DNA from: Comamonas piscis
Lineage (GTDB): Bacteria; Pseudomonadota; Gammaproteobacteria; Burkholderiales; Burkholderiaceae_C
Direction of reading: 5' to 3'
Length of the DNA: 64,000 nt
NCBI RefSeq assembly: GCF_014109725.1
Contig: NZ_CP058554.1
Span: forward strand, 1,240,001-1,304,000
Every line of letters begins with the position of its first letter. Within the stretch, counting starts at the first letter, position 1. Below, in pieces: positions 26,808-34,933 of this stretch. The notes under the pieces were generated by a model. That model ran no database searches. It saw only the letters and a program-made list of their open reading frames with translations, and was not told the origin of the DNA. The translations under genes and the position numbers were made by a program.

Positions 26808-27580
26808 TAGCGCGGCGTGTAGATATAGGGCCCGACGCGGCGGGTGAGGCTATTGCCTACGAGCACGACGGTGCGCATATCGGCCATCTCGGGCAGGGCC
26901 TCGGCAAGGCTGCAGACCTGCAGCGATTCCTCCGGCGTGGAGACGGCGCGGGCGAACACCAGCAGGCGCTCGGGCTCGCAATGCGCGCGCAGCAGCTCCA
27001 GCAGGCGGACAAACCCCTGCGGCCGGCTTTGCGAGCGCGGGTTGTAGAAGGCCATCGCAAAATCAGCCTCGGCCGCCAGCGCCACCCGGCGGGCAATCAC
27101 CGGCCAGGGCTTGAGGTTGTCCGACAGATTGATACAGCAAAAATCATGGCCCAGCGGCGCACCTGCGCGGGCGGCTGCCGCCAGCATGGCGGTGACTCCA
27201 GGCAAGACCTGCACATCCAGCGCCAGCCAGCGCTCGGCCTGCGGTGCCTGGGCGCTCTCGATGGCTTCAAACACCGCCGACGCCATCGCGAACACGCCTG
27301 GGTCACCGGACGAGACCACGACGACCTGCCGGCCCTGGGCCGCCAGCTCCAGCGCCTGCTGGGCGCGCTCCAGCTCGACCCGGTTGTCCGAGGCCAGCCA
27401 TTGCGGCTGGCGGCTGCCAGCTGGCGCGCTCTGCGCCAGCAAGGCCTGCGCACGCGCCACATAGGGGAAATAGCCCACGACATCGTCGGCAGCCAGCAAG
27501 GCCTGCAGCACGGCGGGCGTGATCTGGTCCAGGTCGCCGGGGCCCAGGCCTGCGATGGTCAGTTGGCCGTTGTTTACCAT
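26777..27580 (-). CDS. cobJ: Precorrin-3B C17-methyltransferase
   Basis: 267 residues. LTIAGLGPGDLDQITPAV, then VVGYFPYV, then VVVVSSGDPGVFAMASAVF and VLPGVTAMLAAAARAGAPLG, are the CobJ/CbiH hallmarks. FAMAFYNPRSQSRP and VLVGNSLTRRVGPYIYTPR complete the assignment. It methylates C17 and contracts the ring to precorrin-4. It overlaps cobI by seven bases upstream and convergently overlaps cobK at its 3' end. Confidence 0.95.
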   Translation of the reverse strand: MVNNGQLTIAGLGPGDLDQITPAVLQALLAADDVVGYFPYVARAQALLAQSAPAGSRQPQWLASDNRVELERAQQALELAAQGRQVVVVSSGDPGVFAMASAVFEAIESAQAPQAERWLALDVQVLPGVTAMLAAAARAGAPLGHDFCCINLSDNLKPWPVIARRVALAAEADFAMAFYNPRSQSRPQGFVRLLELLRAHCEPERLLVFARAVSTPEESLQVCSLAEALPEMADMRTVVLVGNSLTRRVGPYIYTPRYYGDVDGKAP

Positions 27581-28335
27581 GCGGCCTCCGGGCGGCGGCC
27601 CTGGCCATGCACCAGCACGATGGCGAAATAGGGGCAGACCTCGTCGCCGACGTCGCTGAGGCGCGCGACCTGCTGCTGGTCGGTGGTGCCGTTTTGCACC
27701 AGCCAGGCGGCGTCCGCCCGGCCCGCGCGGGCCAGGGCGCGGCGAATACGCGGTAGGTTGCGGCCCACCTTCATGACCACCAGCGCATCGGCCGTGTCCA
27801 TGCGGCGCACCAGCTCGTCCTCAGACAGGGTACCGGTCATCACGCTGAGGACATCGTCGCCCCAGGTGATGGGCTCGCCGGTGGCGTGCCAGCAGCCCAC
27901 CATGCCGGGGATGCCGGGCACCACCTGCAGGTCCACATCGCCACGCGCGCGCAGCCGGGTGTAGAGGTGCATAAAGGAGCCGTAGAGAAAGGGGTCGCCC
28001 TCGCAGAGCACGACGACCTGTTCCTGTTTGGCCAGCGCGGCCAGGCGCAGGCACCAGTCGTCATAGAACTGTGCCAGCTGCTGCACATAGGCGGGGCTGT
28101 CCACCGGGATCTCGGTGGTCACTGGGTACTCCATCGGGTACTCGGTGGCCTGGAGGCTGAGCATGCCTTCGACCAACTGGCGGGCCTTGCCGGGCCGGCC
28201 TTTTTTGCGGAAAAAGGCCACATGGCGGGCGCCGCGCACCAGGCGGTCCGCCTTGATGCTCATCAGCTCCGGGTCGCCCGGGCCCAGGCCCACGCAGATG
28301 ATGCCCGGCGCGGCCAGGCTGGTCTTATTCAACAT
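27574..28335 (-). CDS. cobI: Precorrin-2 C20-methyltransferase
   Basis: 253 residues from MLNKTSLAAP; a start five codons earlier at 28350 is possible. IICVGLGPGDPELMSIKADR, AFFRKKGRPGKAR, and VVVLCEGDPFLYGSFMHLY are CobI signatures, and VVPGIPGMVGCWHATGEP closes the active site region. It uses SAM to methylate C20, the first committed step of cobalamin synthesis from precorrin-2. It overlaps the cobH end by about 11 bases and cobJ by 7. Confidence 0.95.
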   Translation of the reverse strand: MLNKTSLAAPGIICVGLGPGDPELMSIKADRLVRGARHVAFFRKKGRPGKARQLVEGMLSLQATEYPMEYPVTTEIPVDSPAYVQQLAQFYDDWCLRLAALAKQEQVVVLCEGDPFLYGSFMHLYTRLRARGDVDLQVVPGIPGMVGCWHATGEPITWGDDVLSVMTGTLSEDELVRRMDTADALVVMKVGRNLPRIRRALARAGRADAAWLVQNGTTDQQQVARLSDVGDEVCPYFAIVLVHGQGRRPEAAW

Positions 28336-28954
28336 GGCTGGCCATGGCATTGACGGCGGCCACGGTCATCGCCGAGCCACCCAGGCGGCCGCGCACAATC
28401 ATCGATGGCACGGGCAGGTCCTGCATCAGCGCCTGCTTGGATTCAGCCGCGCCAATAAACCCCACCGGGAAGCCGATGATGGCTGCAGGGCGGGGGCAGC
28501 TTGGATCTTGCAGCATATTGAGCAAGTGGAAGAGGGCGGTCGGCGCATTGCCAATCGCCACCACGGCGCCGGCCAGGTGCGGGCGCCACAGCTCCAGCGC
28601 TGCCGCGCTGCGGGTGTTGTTCATCTTCTGCGCCAGCTCGGCCACGCCGGGCTCGTGCAGGGTGCAGATCACCGGGTTGCCGGCGGGCAGGCGCGAGCGG
28701 GTGATGCCTTCGCTGACCATGCGCACATCGCAGAGCACGGGGGCACCGGCCTCCAGCGCGCGCTGGCCGGCGGCCACCACGCCGGCAGAAAACTGCACAT
28801 GCGCGGCCAGCTCCACCATGCCGGCGGCATGGATCATGCGCACTGCTACGCGCTCCTCTCCGGGGGTAAAGCGCTGCAGATCGGCCTCGCGGCGGATGGT
28901 GGCGAAGGACTGCCGATAGATCTCGGCGCCATTGGTTTCGTAGGTATGAACCAT
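28325..28954 (-). CDS. cobH: Precorrin-8X methylmutase
   Basis: 209 residues from the ATG inside the cobG stop (TGATG); a GTG one codon earlier is an alternative. EIYRQSFATIRREADL, RMIHAAGMVELA with the conserved active-site His, and CDVRMVSEGITRSRLP identify CobH/CbiC. IGNAPTALFHLL and IIGFPVGFIGAAESKQAL follow as expected. It moves the C11 methyl to C12 to give hydrogenobyrinate, the last step of the set encoded here. Confidence 0.95.
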   Translation of the reverse strand: MVHTYETNGAEIYRQSFATIRREADLQRFTPGEERVAVRMIHAAGMVELAAHVQFSAGVVAAGQRALEAGAPVLCDVRMVSEGITRSRLPAGNPVICTLHEPGVAELAQKMNNTRSAAALELWRPHLAGAVVAIGNAPTALFHLLNMLQDPSCPRPAAIIGFPVGFIGAAESKQALMQDLPVPSMIVRGRLGGSAMTVAAVNAMASHVE

Positions 28955-30228
28955 CACATTTCTTCAAACAACAGCCGGGGATTGTCGCGCAGACTGCGCG
29001 CGCTCCAGCGGGAATCGGGGACGGCTTGCGCGGATGCCTGGCGGATCCGCCCAAACAGAGGTTCGGTGTTGCCCGCCTGCGCTACCAAGGTGACCGTGGC
29101 AGGCAGCTGGCGTGCACAGCCCTTGCTGCAGCCAGAGACATGCAGGTGCGCGCCCTCGGGCACATGGGGGGCCAGCGCCAAAGCCAGCCCCTGCGTGGGC
29201 GCCAAGGCCTGGCTGCAACCAGGCGCCCCACTGCAGGCGGAGATGCGCAGCCGGGCATCGTGCGGATGGATGATCCAGTGGACTGGGTCGTCCAAGCCCG
29301 CCGCTTTGATCGCAGCGCTGTCCGATGGCGCCAGCCCTTCGACCAGCAGCATGCGCCAGGGTGTCAGCCGCAGGCCGCTGATGCCGCTGCCAGCCAGGCG
29401 CGCCAGTGCATCGGCAGCGACCCGGCCGAGGGGCGCGGCGACCAGCAGGCCGAGGTTGCGCTGCCAGCCTGGCTGCGGGGTGTCATCGGCGGGGAGATAG
29501 GGGGGGACTTCACACAGTCCATCGGGCAGGGCCAGCAGCGGCAATGCGGCTGGCTGGGCCTGCGCCTCGCGCAGCAACTGGGGCAGGCGGCCCGGGTGTG
29601 CGCCAGCAGCGCGTCGCGCACGGGCCTGGGCGGCGCACCAGCGGGCCAGTGCCAAAGTGGCGTGCACCGCCAAAGAGGGGTTGCTTGCCAGCCAGGCTAT
29701 AGGCTGGCCAGGCACTTGCAGCAGCCAAGCACCAGGGGCTTGGCGGATCAGCTGTAGATCGGCCGCTACCTCGGCCAGGCCTGCATGGCGGCCGCTGGCA
29801 ATCGACAGACCAAATTTGGCGGGCAGGCCGTCCAGTTCGGTATCGGATGCCATGGCTTGTTGCAACGCTTCCGCCAGCGCGAGCACGCCGTCATGGGGCT
29901 GGCTCAGCGGGTCAATGACCAGGTTGCGCAGCTGCTCCTGGCGCGCATCGGAGTCCAGCAGGCCCTGGGCGGCCAGCGCATCGAGCAGGGCGCGATGCTG
30001 ATCGGGCGCCACGCCGCGCAGCTGGATATTGGCGCGGCTGGTGAGCTCCAGCAGGCCGGCGCCATGTTGCGCAGCCAGCTCGGCCAAACGCAGCGCCTGC
30101 GCGGCCGACAGCCTGCCCAGCGGCGGGCGCACCCGCACCACCAGCCCATCGCCAGAGGCCATGGGCAGCCAGGCACCCGGGCACCAGCCTTGGGTTTGTG
30201 GAGGGGATGAGGGTGGGGTGGAAAACAT
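28954..30228 (-). CDS. cobG: Precorrin-3B synthase
   Basis: 424 residues from MFSTPPSSPP. It belongs to the nitrite/sulfite-reductase-like family. GDGLVVRVRPPLGRLS, then LLELTSRANIQLRGV at the N-terminus, and the [4Fe-4S] ligand pattern C-x5-C...C-x3-C (ACSGAPGCSQ and VSGCSKGCARQ) near residues 335-385. CobG uses O2 to form precorrin-3B, which marks this as the aerobic pathway. It is the first gene of the minus-strand cob run, followed by cobH through a TGATG overlap. No ribosome-binding site is obvious and no cobalamin riboswitch precedes it. The 112 bp upstream are shared with the divergent kdpE. Confidence 0.93.
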   Translation of the reverse strand: MFSTPPSSPPQTQGWCPGAWLPMASGDGLVVRVRPPLGRLSAAQALRLAELAAQHGAGLLELTSRANIQLRGVAPDQHRALLDALAAQGLLDSDARQEQLRNLVIDPLSQPHDGVLALAEALQQAMASDTELDGLPAKFGLSIASGRHAGLAEVAADLQLIRQAPGAWLLQVPGQPIAWLASNPSLAVHATLALARWCAAQARARRAAGAHPGRLPQLLREAQAQPAALPLLALPDGLCEVPPYLPADDTPQPGWQRNLGLLVAAPLGRVAADALARLAGSGISGLRLTPWRMLLVEGLAPSDSAAIKAAGLDDPVHWIIHPHDARLRISACSGAPGCSQALAPTQGLALALAPHVPEGAHLHVSGCSKGCARQLPATVTLVAQAGNTEPLFGRIRQASAQAVPDSRWSARSLRDNPRLLFEEM

Positions 30229-30340
30229 GGGGCGGGCGGCAGCGCAGGGGCAGGGCCGGGGTGCTGAAGTGTAGCGAAGTGCTTGCCCACCCCGTGGAGC
30301 TGAGCGCGAACCCCCTCGGTTTTTTGTCACAATTGGGCGC

Positions 30341-31045
30341 ATGACGCTTGCAGCCCCCCGCATCCTCCTGGTGGACGACGACCCCAATATCCGCCGCTTT
30401 GTGCGGCTGGCCATGGAGGACGAGGGCTGGCAGGTCTTTGAAGCCGACAGCGCGCGGCGCGGCCTGATCGAGGCGGCCAGCCGCCAGCCCGATGCGCTGG
30501 TGCTGGACCTGGGCCTGCCCGATGCCGATGGCAAGACGGTGATCACCGAGCTGCGCGGCTGGAGCGGCCTGCCGGTGCTGGTGCTCTCGGCCCGCGACCA
30601 AGAGGAGGAAAAGGTGGCTGCGCTGGATGCCGGCGCCGACGACTACCTGAGCAAGCCCTTTGGTGTGCCCGAGCTGCTGGCGCGCCTGCGCGTGATGCTG
30701 CGCCGGGGCCAGCGCAGCGGGGGCGACAAGCCCGGCAGCACCGTGCGCTTTGGCGATGTGGAGGTGGACCTGGCCACGCATGAGGTGCGCCAGGCGGGGG
30801 CGGCGGTGCATCTGACCCCTATCGAGTTCCGGCTGCTGGCGGCCTTGGTCGCCGGCCAGGGCCGGGTGCTGACCCACCGCCAGCTGCTGCTGCAGGTCTG
30901 GGGCCCTGAGTATCTCGACCGGCCCCACTACCTGCGTGTTCACATGGCCAACCTGCGCCAGAAGATCGAGGCCGAGCCGGCCCAGCCCCGGCATCTGCTC
31001 ACCGAGCTGCAAGTGGGCTACCGCCTGGTGGGGTTACAGGGCTGA
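30341..31045 (+). CDS. kdpE: Kdp operon response regulator KdpE
   Basis: 234 residues, OmpR/PhoB type. The receiver has the acidic pair VDDDPN, phospho-acceptor Asp56 in VLDLGLPDADG, and Lys105 in LSKPFG. The winged-helix domain shows LTPIEFRLLAALV, then LTHRQLLLQVWGPEYLDRPHY and LRVHMANLRQKIE. The strings HYLRVHMANLRQKIE and PRHLLTELQVGYRL are strongly KdpE-like. It would activate kdpFACB on phosphorylation by KdpD. It lies 7.6 kb from kdpD, separated by the cob cluster, and has no other kinase gene next to it. Confidence 0.9.
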   Translation: MTLAAPRILLVDDDPNIRRFVRLAMEDEGWQVFEADSARRGLIEAASRQPDALVLDLGLPDADGKTVITELRGWSGLPVLVLSARDQEEEKVAALDAGADDYLSKPFGVPELLARLRVMLRRGQRSGGDKPGSTVRFGDVEVDLATHEVRQAGAAVHLTPIEFRLLAALVAGQGRVLTHRQLLLQVWGPEYLDRPHYLRVHMANLRQKIEAEPAQPRHLLTELQVGYRLVGLQG

Positions 31046-31051
31046 TGCCCT

Positions 31052-31057
31052 TATAAT
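31052..31057 (+). promoter_or_regulatory. -10 promoter element for the SAH riboswitch-ahcY transcript
   Basis: A perfect TATAAT begins 6 bp after the kdpE stop and 9 bp before the riboswitch. No good -35 hexamer is seen at the normal distance. The position suits transcription starting near 31064, at the 5' end of the riboswitch. Confidence 0.6.
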
Positions 31058-31065
31058 CTCGTTCC

Positions 31066-31178
31066 ATCCGAGGAGCGTTGCAGCGTTTCCCAGTCTGGCC
31101 ACACGCCAGACCACCATGGGGCGTGAGGCTCGGATTTCATCTCGCAACGACGCTCACCCACGCTTTCTGTGCGGTGAG
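31066..31178 (+). ncRNA. S-adenosylhomocysteine (SAH) riboswitch
   Basis: In the leader of ahcY. CCGAG (31068-31072) pairs with CTCGG (31129-31133), and GAGCG (31073-31077) can pair with CGCTC (31151-31155) to form the pseudoknot. The sequence around CCGAGGAGCGTTGCAGCG and GAGGCTCGG follows the SAH motif known from beta-proteobacterial ahcY leaders. A competing hairpin, CTCACC (31153-31158) with GGTGAG (31172-31177), overlaps the pseudoknot strand and is the likely expression platform. High SAH should favour the pseudoknot and increase AhcY. Confidence 0.85.
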
Positions 31179-31236
31179 ATGGTCTTTCCCCTTCTTCCGC
31201 GGAACGTGGTTTTTCATTCAATTTTTGGAGAAAACC

Positions 31237-32667
31237 ATGAACGCTGCTGTTCGTTTCAATCCCGCTGACTCTGCGATTACCGATATTTCCCTGGCCGGCT
31301 GGGGCCGCAAGGAAATCAAGATCGCCGAAACCGAAATGCCTGGCCTGATGGCCGTGCGTGAAGAGTTTGCTGCTGCCCAGCCCCTGAAGGGCGCGCGCAT
31401 CACCGGCTCGCTGCACATGACCATCCAGACCGCCGTGCTGATCGAGACCCTGACGGCCCTGGGTGCCCAAGTGCGCTGGGCATCGTGCAACATCTTCTCG
31501 ACCCAGGACCACGCCGCTGCTGCCATCGCCGAAACCGGCGTGCCGGTGTACGCGATCAAGGGCGAGTCGCTCAAGGACTACTGGGATTACACCCACGCGA
31601 TCTTTGAATTCGGCGCCAAGGGAACCGAAGGCGAAGGCCCGAACATGATCCTGGACGATGGCGGCGATGCCACCATGCTGATGCACCTGGGCAAGAAGGC
31701 CGAGAAGGACCTGTCCGTGCTGGCCAACCCCGGCAGCGAAGAAGAGAAGATCGTGTTTGCCGCGATCAAGGCCAAGCTGGCAGTGGACGCCACCTGGTAC
31801 AGCCGCAAGTCGGCCGAGATCATGGGTGTGACCGAAGAGACCACCACCGGCGTGCACCGCCTGAACGAAATGTCGGCCAATGGCTCGCTGCTGTTCCGCG
31901 CGATCAATGTGAACGACTCGGTGACCAAGTCCAAGTTTGACAACCTCTACGGCTGCCGCGAATCGCTGGTGGACGGCATCAAGCGCGCCACCGATGTGAT
32001 GATCGCCGGCAAGGTCGCTGTGGTCGCTGGCTATGGTGACGTGGGCAAGGGCTGCGCCCAGGCACTGTCTGCCCTGCGCGCCCAAGTCTGGGTGACCGAG
32101 ATCGACCCGATCAACGCACTGCAAGCGTCGATGGAAGGCTACAAGGTTGTGACCATGGAGTACGCTGCTGACAAGTGCGACATCTTCGTGACCACCACCG
32201 GCAACAAGGACATCATCCGCCACGAGCACATGATCGCGATGAAGGACGAGGCCATCGTCTGCAATATCGGTCACTTCGACAACGAAATCGATGTCGCATC
32301 GATCGAGAAGTACGAGTGGGAAGAGATCAAGCCGCAAGTCGACCACATCACCTTCCCGGACGGCAAGAAGATCATTCTGCTGGCCAAGGGCCGCCTGGTG
32401 AACCTGGGTTGCGCCACTGGCCACCCCAGCTTTGTGATGTCCAACTCCTTTGCCAACCAGACCCTGGCGCAGATCGAGCTGTTCGCCCGCCCCGACGCTT
32501 ACGAAGTTGGCAAGGTCTATGTGCTGCCCAAGATCCTGGACGAGAAGGTCGCCCGTCTGCACCTGAAGAAGGTGGGCGCGCAGCTGACCGAGCTGAGCCA
32601 GTCGCAAGCCGACTACATTGGCGTGAAGAAGGAAGGCCCTTACAAGCCTGAAACCTACCGCTACTAA
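31237..32667 (+). CDS. ahcY: Adenosylhomocysteinase
   Basis: 476 residues, starting MNAAVRFNPAD after TTTGGAGAAAACC. It hydrolyses SAH to adenosine and homocysteine, closing the methyl cycle. SLHMTIQTAVLIETL, then WASCNIFSTQDHAAAA with the conserved substrate-site Cys, TTTGVHRL, and the NAD-binding VVAGYGDVGKGCAQAL are diagnostic. The C-terminal GPYKPETYRY is the universal end of the family. Control is by the SAH riboswitch upstream. metF, two genes downstream, uses the homocysteine branch. Confidence 0.98.
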   Translation: MNAAVRFNPADSAITDISLAGWGRKEIKIAETEMPGLMAVREEFAAAQPLKGARITGSLHMTIQTAVLIETLTALGAQVRWASCNIFSTQDHAAAAIAETGVPVYAIKGESLKDYWDYTHAIFEFGAKGTEGEGPNMILDDGGDATMLMHLGKKAEKDLSVLANPGSEEEKIVFAAIKAKLAVDATWYSRKSAEIMGVTEETTTGVHRLNEMSANGSLLFRAINVNDSVTKSKFDNLYGCRESLVDGIKRATDVMIAGKVAVVAGYGDVGKGCAQALSALRAQVWVTEIDPINALQASMEGYKVVTMEYAADKCDIFVTTTGNKDIIRHEHMIAMKDEAIVCNIGHFDNEIDVASIEKYEWEEIKPQVDHITFPDGKKIILLAKGRLVNLGCATGHPSFVMSNSFANQTLAQIELFARPDAYEVGKVYVLPKILDEKVARLHLKKVGAQLTELSQSQADYIGVKKEGPYKPETYRY

Positions 32668-32811
32668 TCCAGGAGCCGCTGATACGGCCCCTGATACGTT
32701 GTCTCATGGACCGTGGTAGCGCCTCTGGGTGAGCACCTGGTAGGCATTTTTGATGAAGACTGGCTGCTCCGCTTGGCGGGCCCGCCAGTCGTTTTGATTG
32801 AAGGAAAGCGC

Positions 32812-34014
32812 ATGCGCGCAGATGTATTGTTGGTGGAAACGGGCCTGGCGTCGACCCGCTCGCAGGCCCAGCGCCTGATTGCGGCCGGTGTGCAGTGGCG
32901 CACGACCCCGCTGGCTCCCTGGATCAAGGTGGCCAAGAACGGTGACGAGATCCCGGCAGGCGCCCAGGTGGAGCTGCTCGATGACTCGGAAGCCAAGTAC
33001 ATCTCGCGCGGTGGCCTGAAGCTGGAAGGCGCGTTGGCGGCTACCGGCCTGGTGGTCCAGGACCTGCGTTGCCTGGATGTGGGCCAAAGCACCGGCGGCT
33101 TTACCGACTGCCTGCTGCAGGCGGGTGCCCAGCAGGTGATTGGTGTGGACGTGGGTACCGCCCAACTGCACGAACGCCTGCGCGCCGATGACCGCGTGGT
33201 TTGCGTGGAAGGCTTCAATGCCCGCGCGCTGACGGCTGAATCCTTGCAGGCGGCCTGTGAGCTGGCGCTGTGCGAGATCGTGGTGGACGAAGAAGACAAC
33301 GACACCCAGCCCGTCGCCCCCTATGCCTGGATGCGCAATGGCGGCCAGGTGAACGAAGAATACGACGACAGCCAGGACGCCAAAGAGCAGGAGATCGAGG
33401 ACTTCAAGGCCGAGCGCAGCGCCAAGCAGCGCGCTAAGGCCGAAGGCACGGCCCCCGTGGAGCGCCGCCGCCGCCCTGGCACCGAGAACGTCGATATCCG
33501 CCCGGAGTTTGACTTTGTGACCGGCGATCTGTCCTTTATCTCGCTGACCCTGGTGCTGCCAGCGGTGGTGAGCGTGCTCAAGCCCGGCGGCCAGCTGCTG
33601 ATGCTGGTCAAGCCCCAGTTTGAGCTGCAGCCCGGCCAGATTGGCAAGGGCGGCATTGTGCGCGACAAGGCCTTGTACGTGGAAGTCGAGCAGCGCATCC
33701 GCAGCTGCCTGGCGGAGCTGGGCCTGGAGGTCAAGCACTGGTTGGATTCGTCCATTGATGGCGGCGACGGCAACCATGAGTTCTTTGTGCATGCCCAGCA
33801 AGGTGCCGTGGTGAAGGTGGCGGCCCCTGCAGCAGCGGATGCCAGCGAAGACGCGCCTGCAGCCCCTGCCAAGAAGGTGGCGGCCAAGCGCCCATCGCGT
33901 GCCGACATGCGCGCCAAGCGCGATCTGCAGGAGTTGTATGTCGATCCCGAGGCTGCCAGCTTTGGGCAGCCGGGGCCTGCACGCGGCAAGCAAAAAAAGC
34001 GCAATGAACGTTAA
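32812..34014 (+). CDS. TlyA-family rRNA 2'-O-methyltransferase, enlarged form
   Basis: 400 residues from MRADVLLVETGLAST after AAGGAAAG. The S4 RNA-binding domain covers residues 1-60. The FtsJ-like methyltransferase begins at about 64 (KYISRGGLKLEGAL, then DVGQSTGGFTDCLLQAGA, the SAM site) and resumes with DFVTGDLSFISLTLVLP and LVKPQFEL. TlyA-type proteins are usually near 250-280 residues. Here about 75 highly charged residues (about 156-230) are inserted between the SAM site and DxSFISL, and a 70-residue Ala/Lys-rich tail is added. It sits between ahcY and metF. Methylation of rRNA cytidines is the family role; haemolysin annotation is a historical misnomer. Confidence 0.85.
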   Translation: MRADVLLVETGLASTRSQAQRLIAAGVQWRTTPLAPWIKVAKNGDEIPAGAQVELLDDSEAKYISRGGLKLEGALAATGLVVQDLRCLDVGQSTGGFTDCLLQAGAQQVIGVDVGTAQLHERLRADDRVVCVEGFNARALTAESLQAACELALCEIVVDEEDNDTQPVAPYAWMRNGGQVNEEYDDSQDAKEQEIEDFKAERSAKQRAKAEGTAPVERRRRPGTENVDIRPEFDFVTGDLSFISLTLVLPAVVSVLKPGGQLLMLVKPQFELQPGQIGKGGIVRDKALYVEVEQRIRSCLAELGLEVKHWLDSSIDGGDGNHEFFVHAQQGAVVKVAAPAAADASEDAPAAPAKKVAAKRPSRADMRAKRDLQELYVDPEAASFGQPGPARGKQKKRNER

Positions 34015-34037
34015 GTGTTGACGACTCGGAGACGGTA

Positions 34038-34865
34038 ATGTCCTTCCCCATCAGTTTTGAATTCTTCCCGCCCAAGACGCCTGAAGGCGCAGAGAAGCTG
34101 CGCGTGGTGCGCCAGGCGCTGTATGCGCGCAAGCCCCAGTTCTGTTCGGTGACCTATGGGGCGGGTGGCTCCACGCAAGAGGGCACTTTTGGGGTGGTCA
34201 AGGCGATCCTGGAAGAGGGCTTCGACGCGGCATCGCACTTCTCTTGCGTGGGTGCCACCAAGCAGACGGTGCGCGCGCAGCTGCAGCAGCTCAAGGACAT
34301 GGGCGTCAAGCGCCTGGTGGCCTTGCGCGGCGATCTGCCCAGCGGCTATGGCCTGGGCGGTGAGTTCCACTACGCCAGTGATTTGGTGACGTTTATTCGC
34401 GACGAATTCGGCAGCGATTTTTACATCGAAGTGGCCGCCTATCCGGAAATGCATCCGCAGGCGCGCAGCCCCGAGGCGGACCTGCAGGCTTTCCTGGCCA
34501 AGGTGAAAGCGGGTGCCGATTCGGCCATCACGCAGTACTTTTTCAACGCCGATGCGTTTTGCAAATTTCAAGAAGATTTACAAAAACGCGGTGTAGACCT
34601 GCCAGTCATCCCGGGTATTATGCCGATCACCGGATCGACGCAGCTGCTGCGCTTTTCGGATGCCTGTGGCGCCGAGATCCCACGCTGGATTCGTCTGCGA
34701 CTGCAAGGCTATGGAGATGATGTGGCCAGCATTCGTGCCTTTGGGCTGGATGTTGTGAGCCAGATGTGCGAGGACCTGCGCCGCCGTGGCGCCGTGGGCC
34801 TGCACTTCTACACCATGAACCAAAGCGCGGCCACCCTGGCGATCTGCGACCGGCTAGGCCTGTAA
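34038..34865 (+). CDS. metF: 5,10-methylenetetrahydrofolate reductase
   Basis: 275 residues. SFEFFPPKTPEGAEKL, then CSVTYGAGGSTQEGT, ALRGDLPSG, EVAAYPEMHP, and QYFFNADAF are the MetF landmarks, with PGIMPIT near residue 195. It makes 5-methyl-THF, the methyl donor for homocysteine remethylation. It begins 23 bp after tlyA, so ahcY-tlyA-metF probably form one transcript under the riboswitch. Confidence 0.97.
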   Translation: MSFPISFEFFPPKTPEGAEKLRVVRQALYARKPQFCSVTYGAGGSTQEGTFGVVKAILEEGFDAASHFSCVGATKQTVRAQLQQLKDMGVKRLVALRGDLPSGYGLGGEFHYASDLVTFIRDEFGSDFYIEVAAYPEMHPQARSPEADLQAFLAKVKAGADSAITQYFFNADAFCKFQEDLQKRGVDLPVIPGIMPITGSTQLLRFSDACGAEIPRWIRLRLQGYGDDVASIRAFGLDVVSQMCEDLRRRGAVGLHFYTMNQSAATLAICDRLGL

Positions 34866-34933
34866 ACAACGGCCGGCGGGATCTGGCAGCTTGGTGGCCT
34901 TGTGTGTGCCCCCAACGCTGAAAGACCCGGGAT

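Noticed and set aside
30229..30340. Possible cobalamin riboswitch before cobG
   Set aside because: Only 112 bp, no B12-box-like sequence and no multi-stem core on the minus strand.
31051..32607. 518-codon open frame antisense to ahcY
   Set aside because: Shadow frame; the + strand gene and its riboswitch are unambiguous.
32812..34014. Haemolysin
   Set aside because: S4 plus FtsJ-like SAM motifs show an rRNA methyltransferase; the toxin name is historical.
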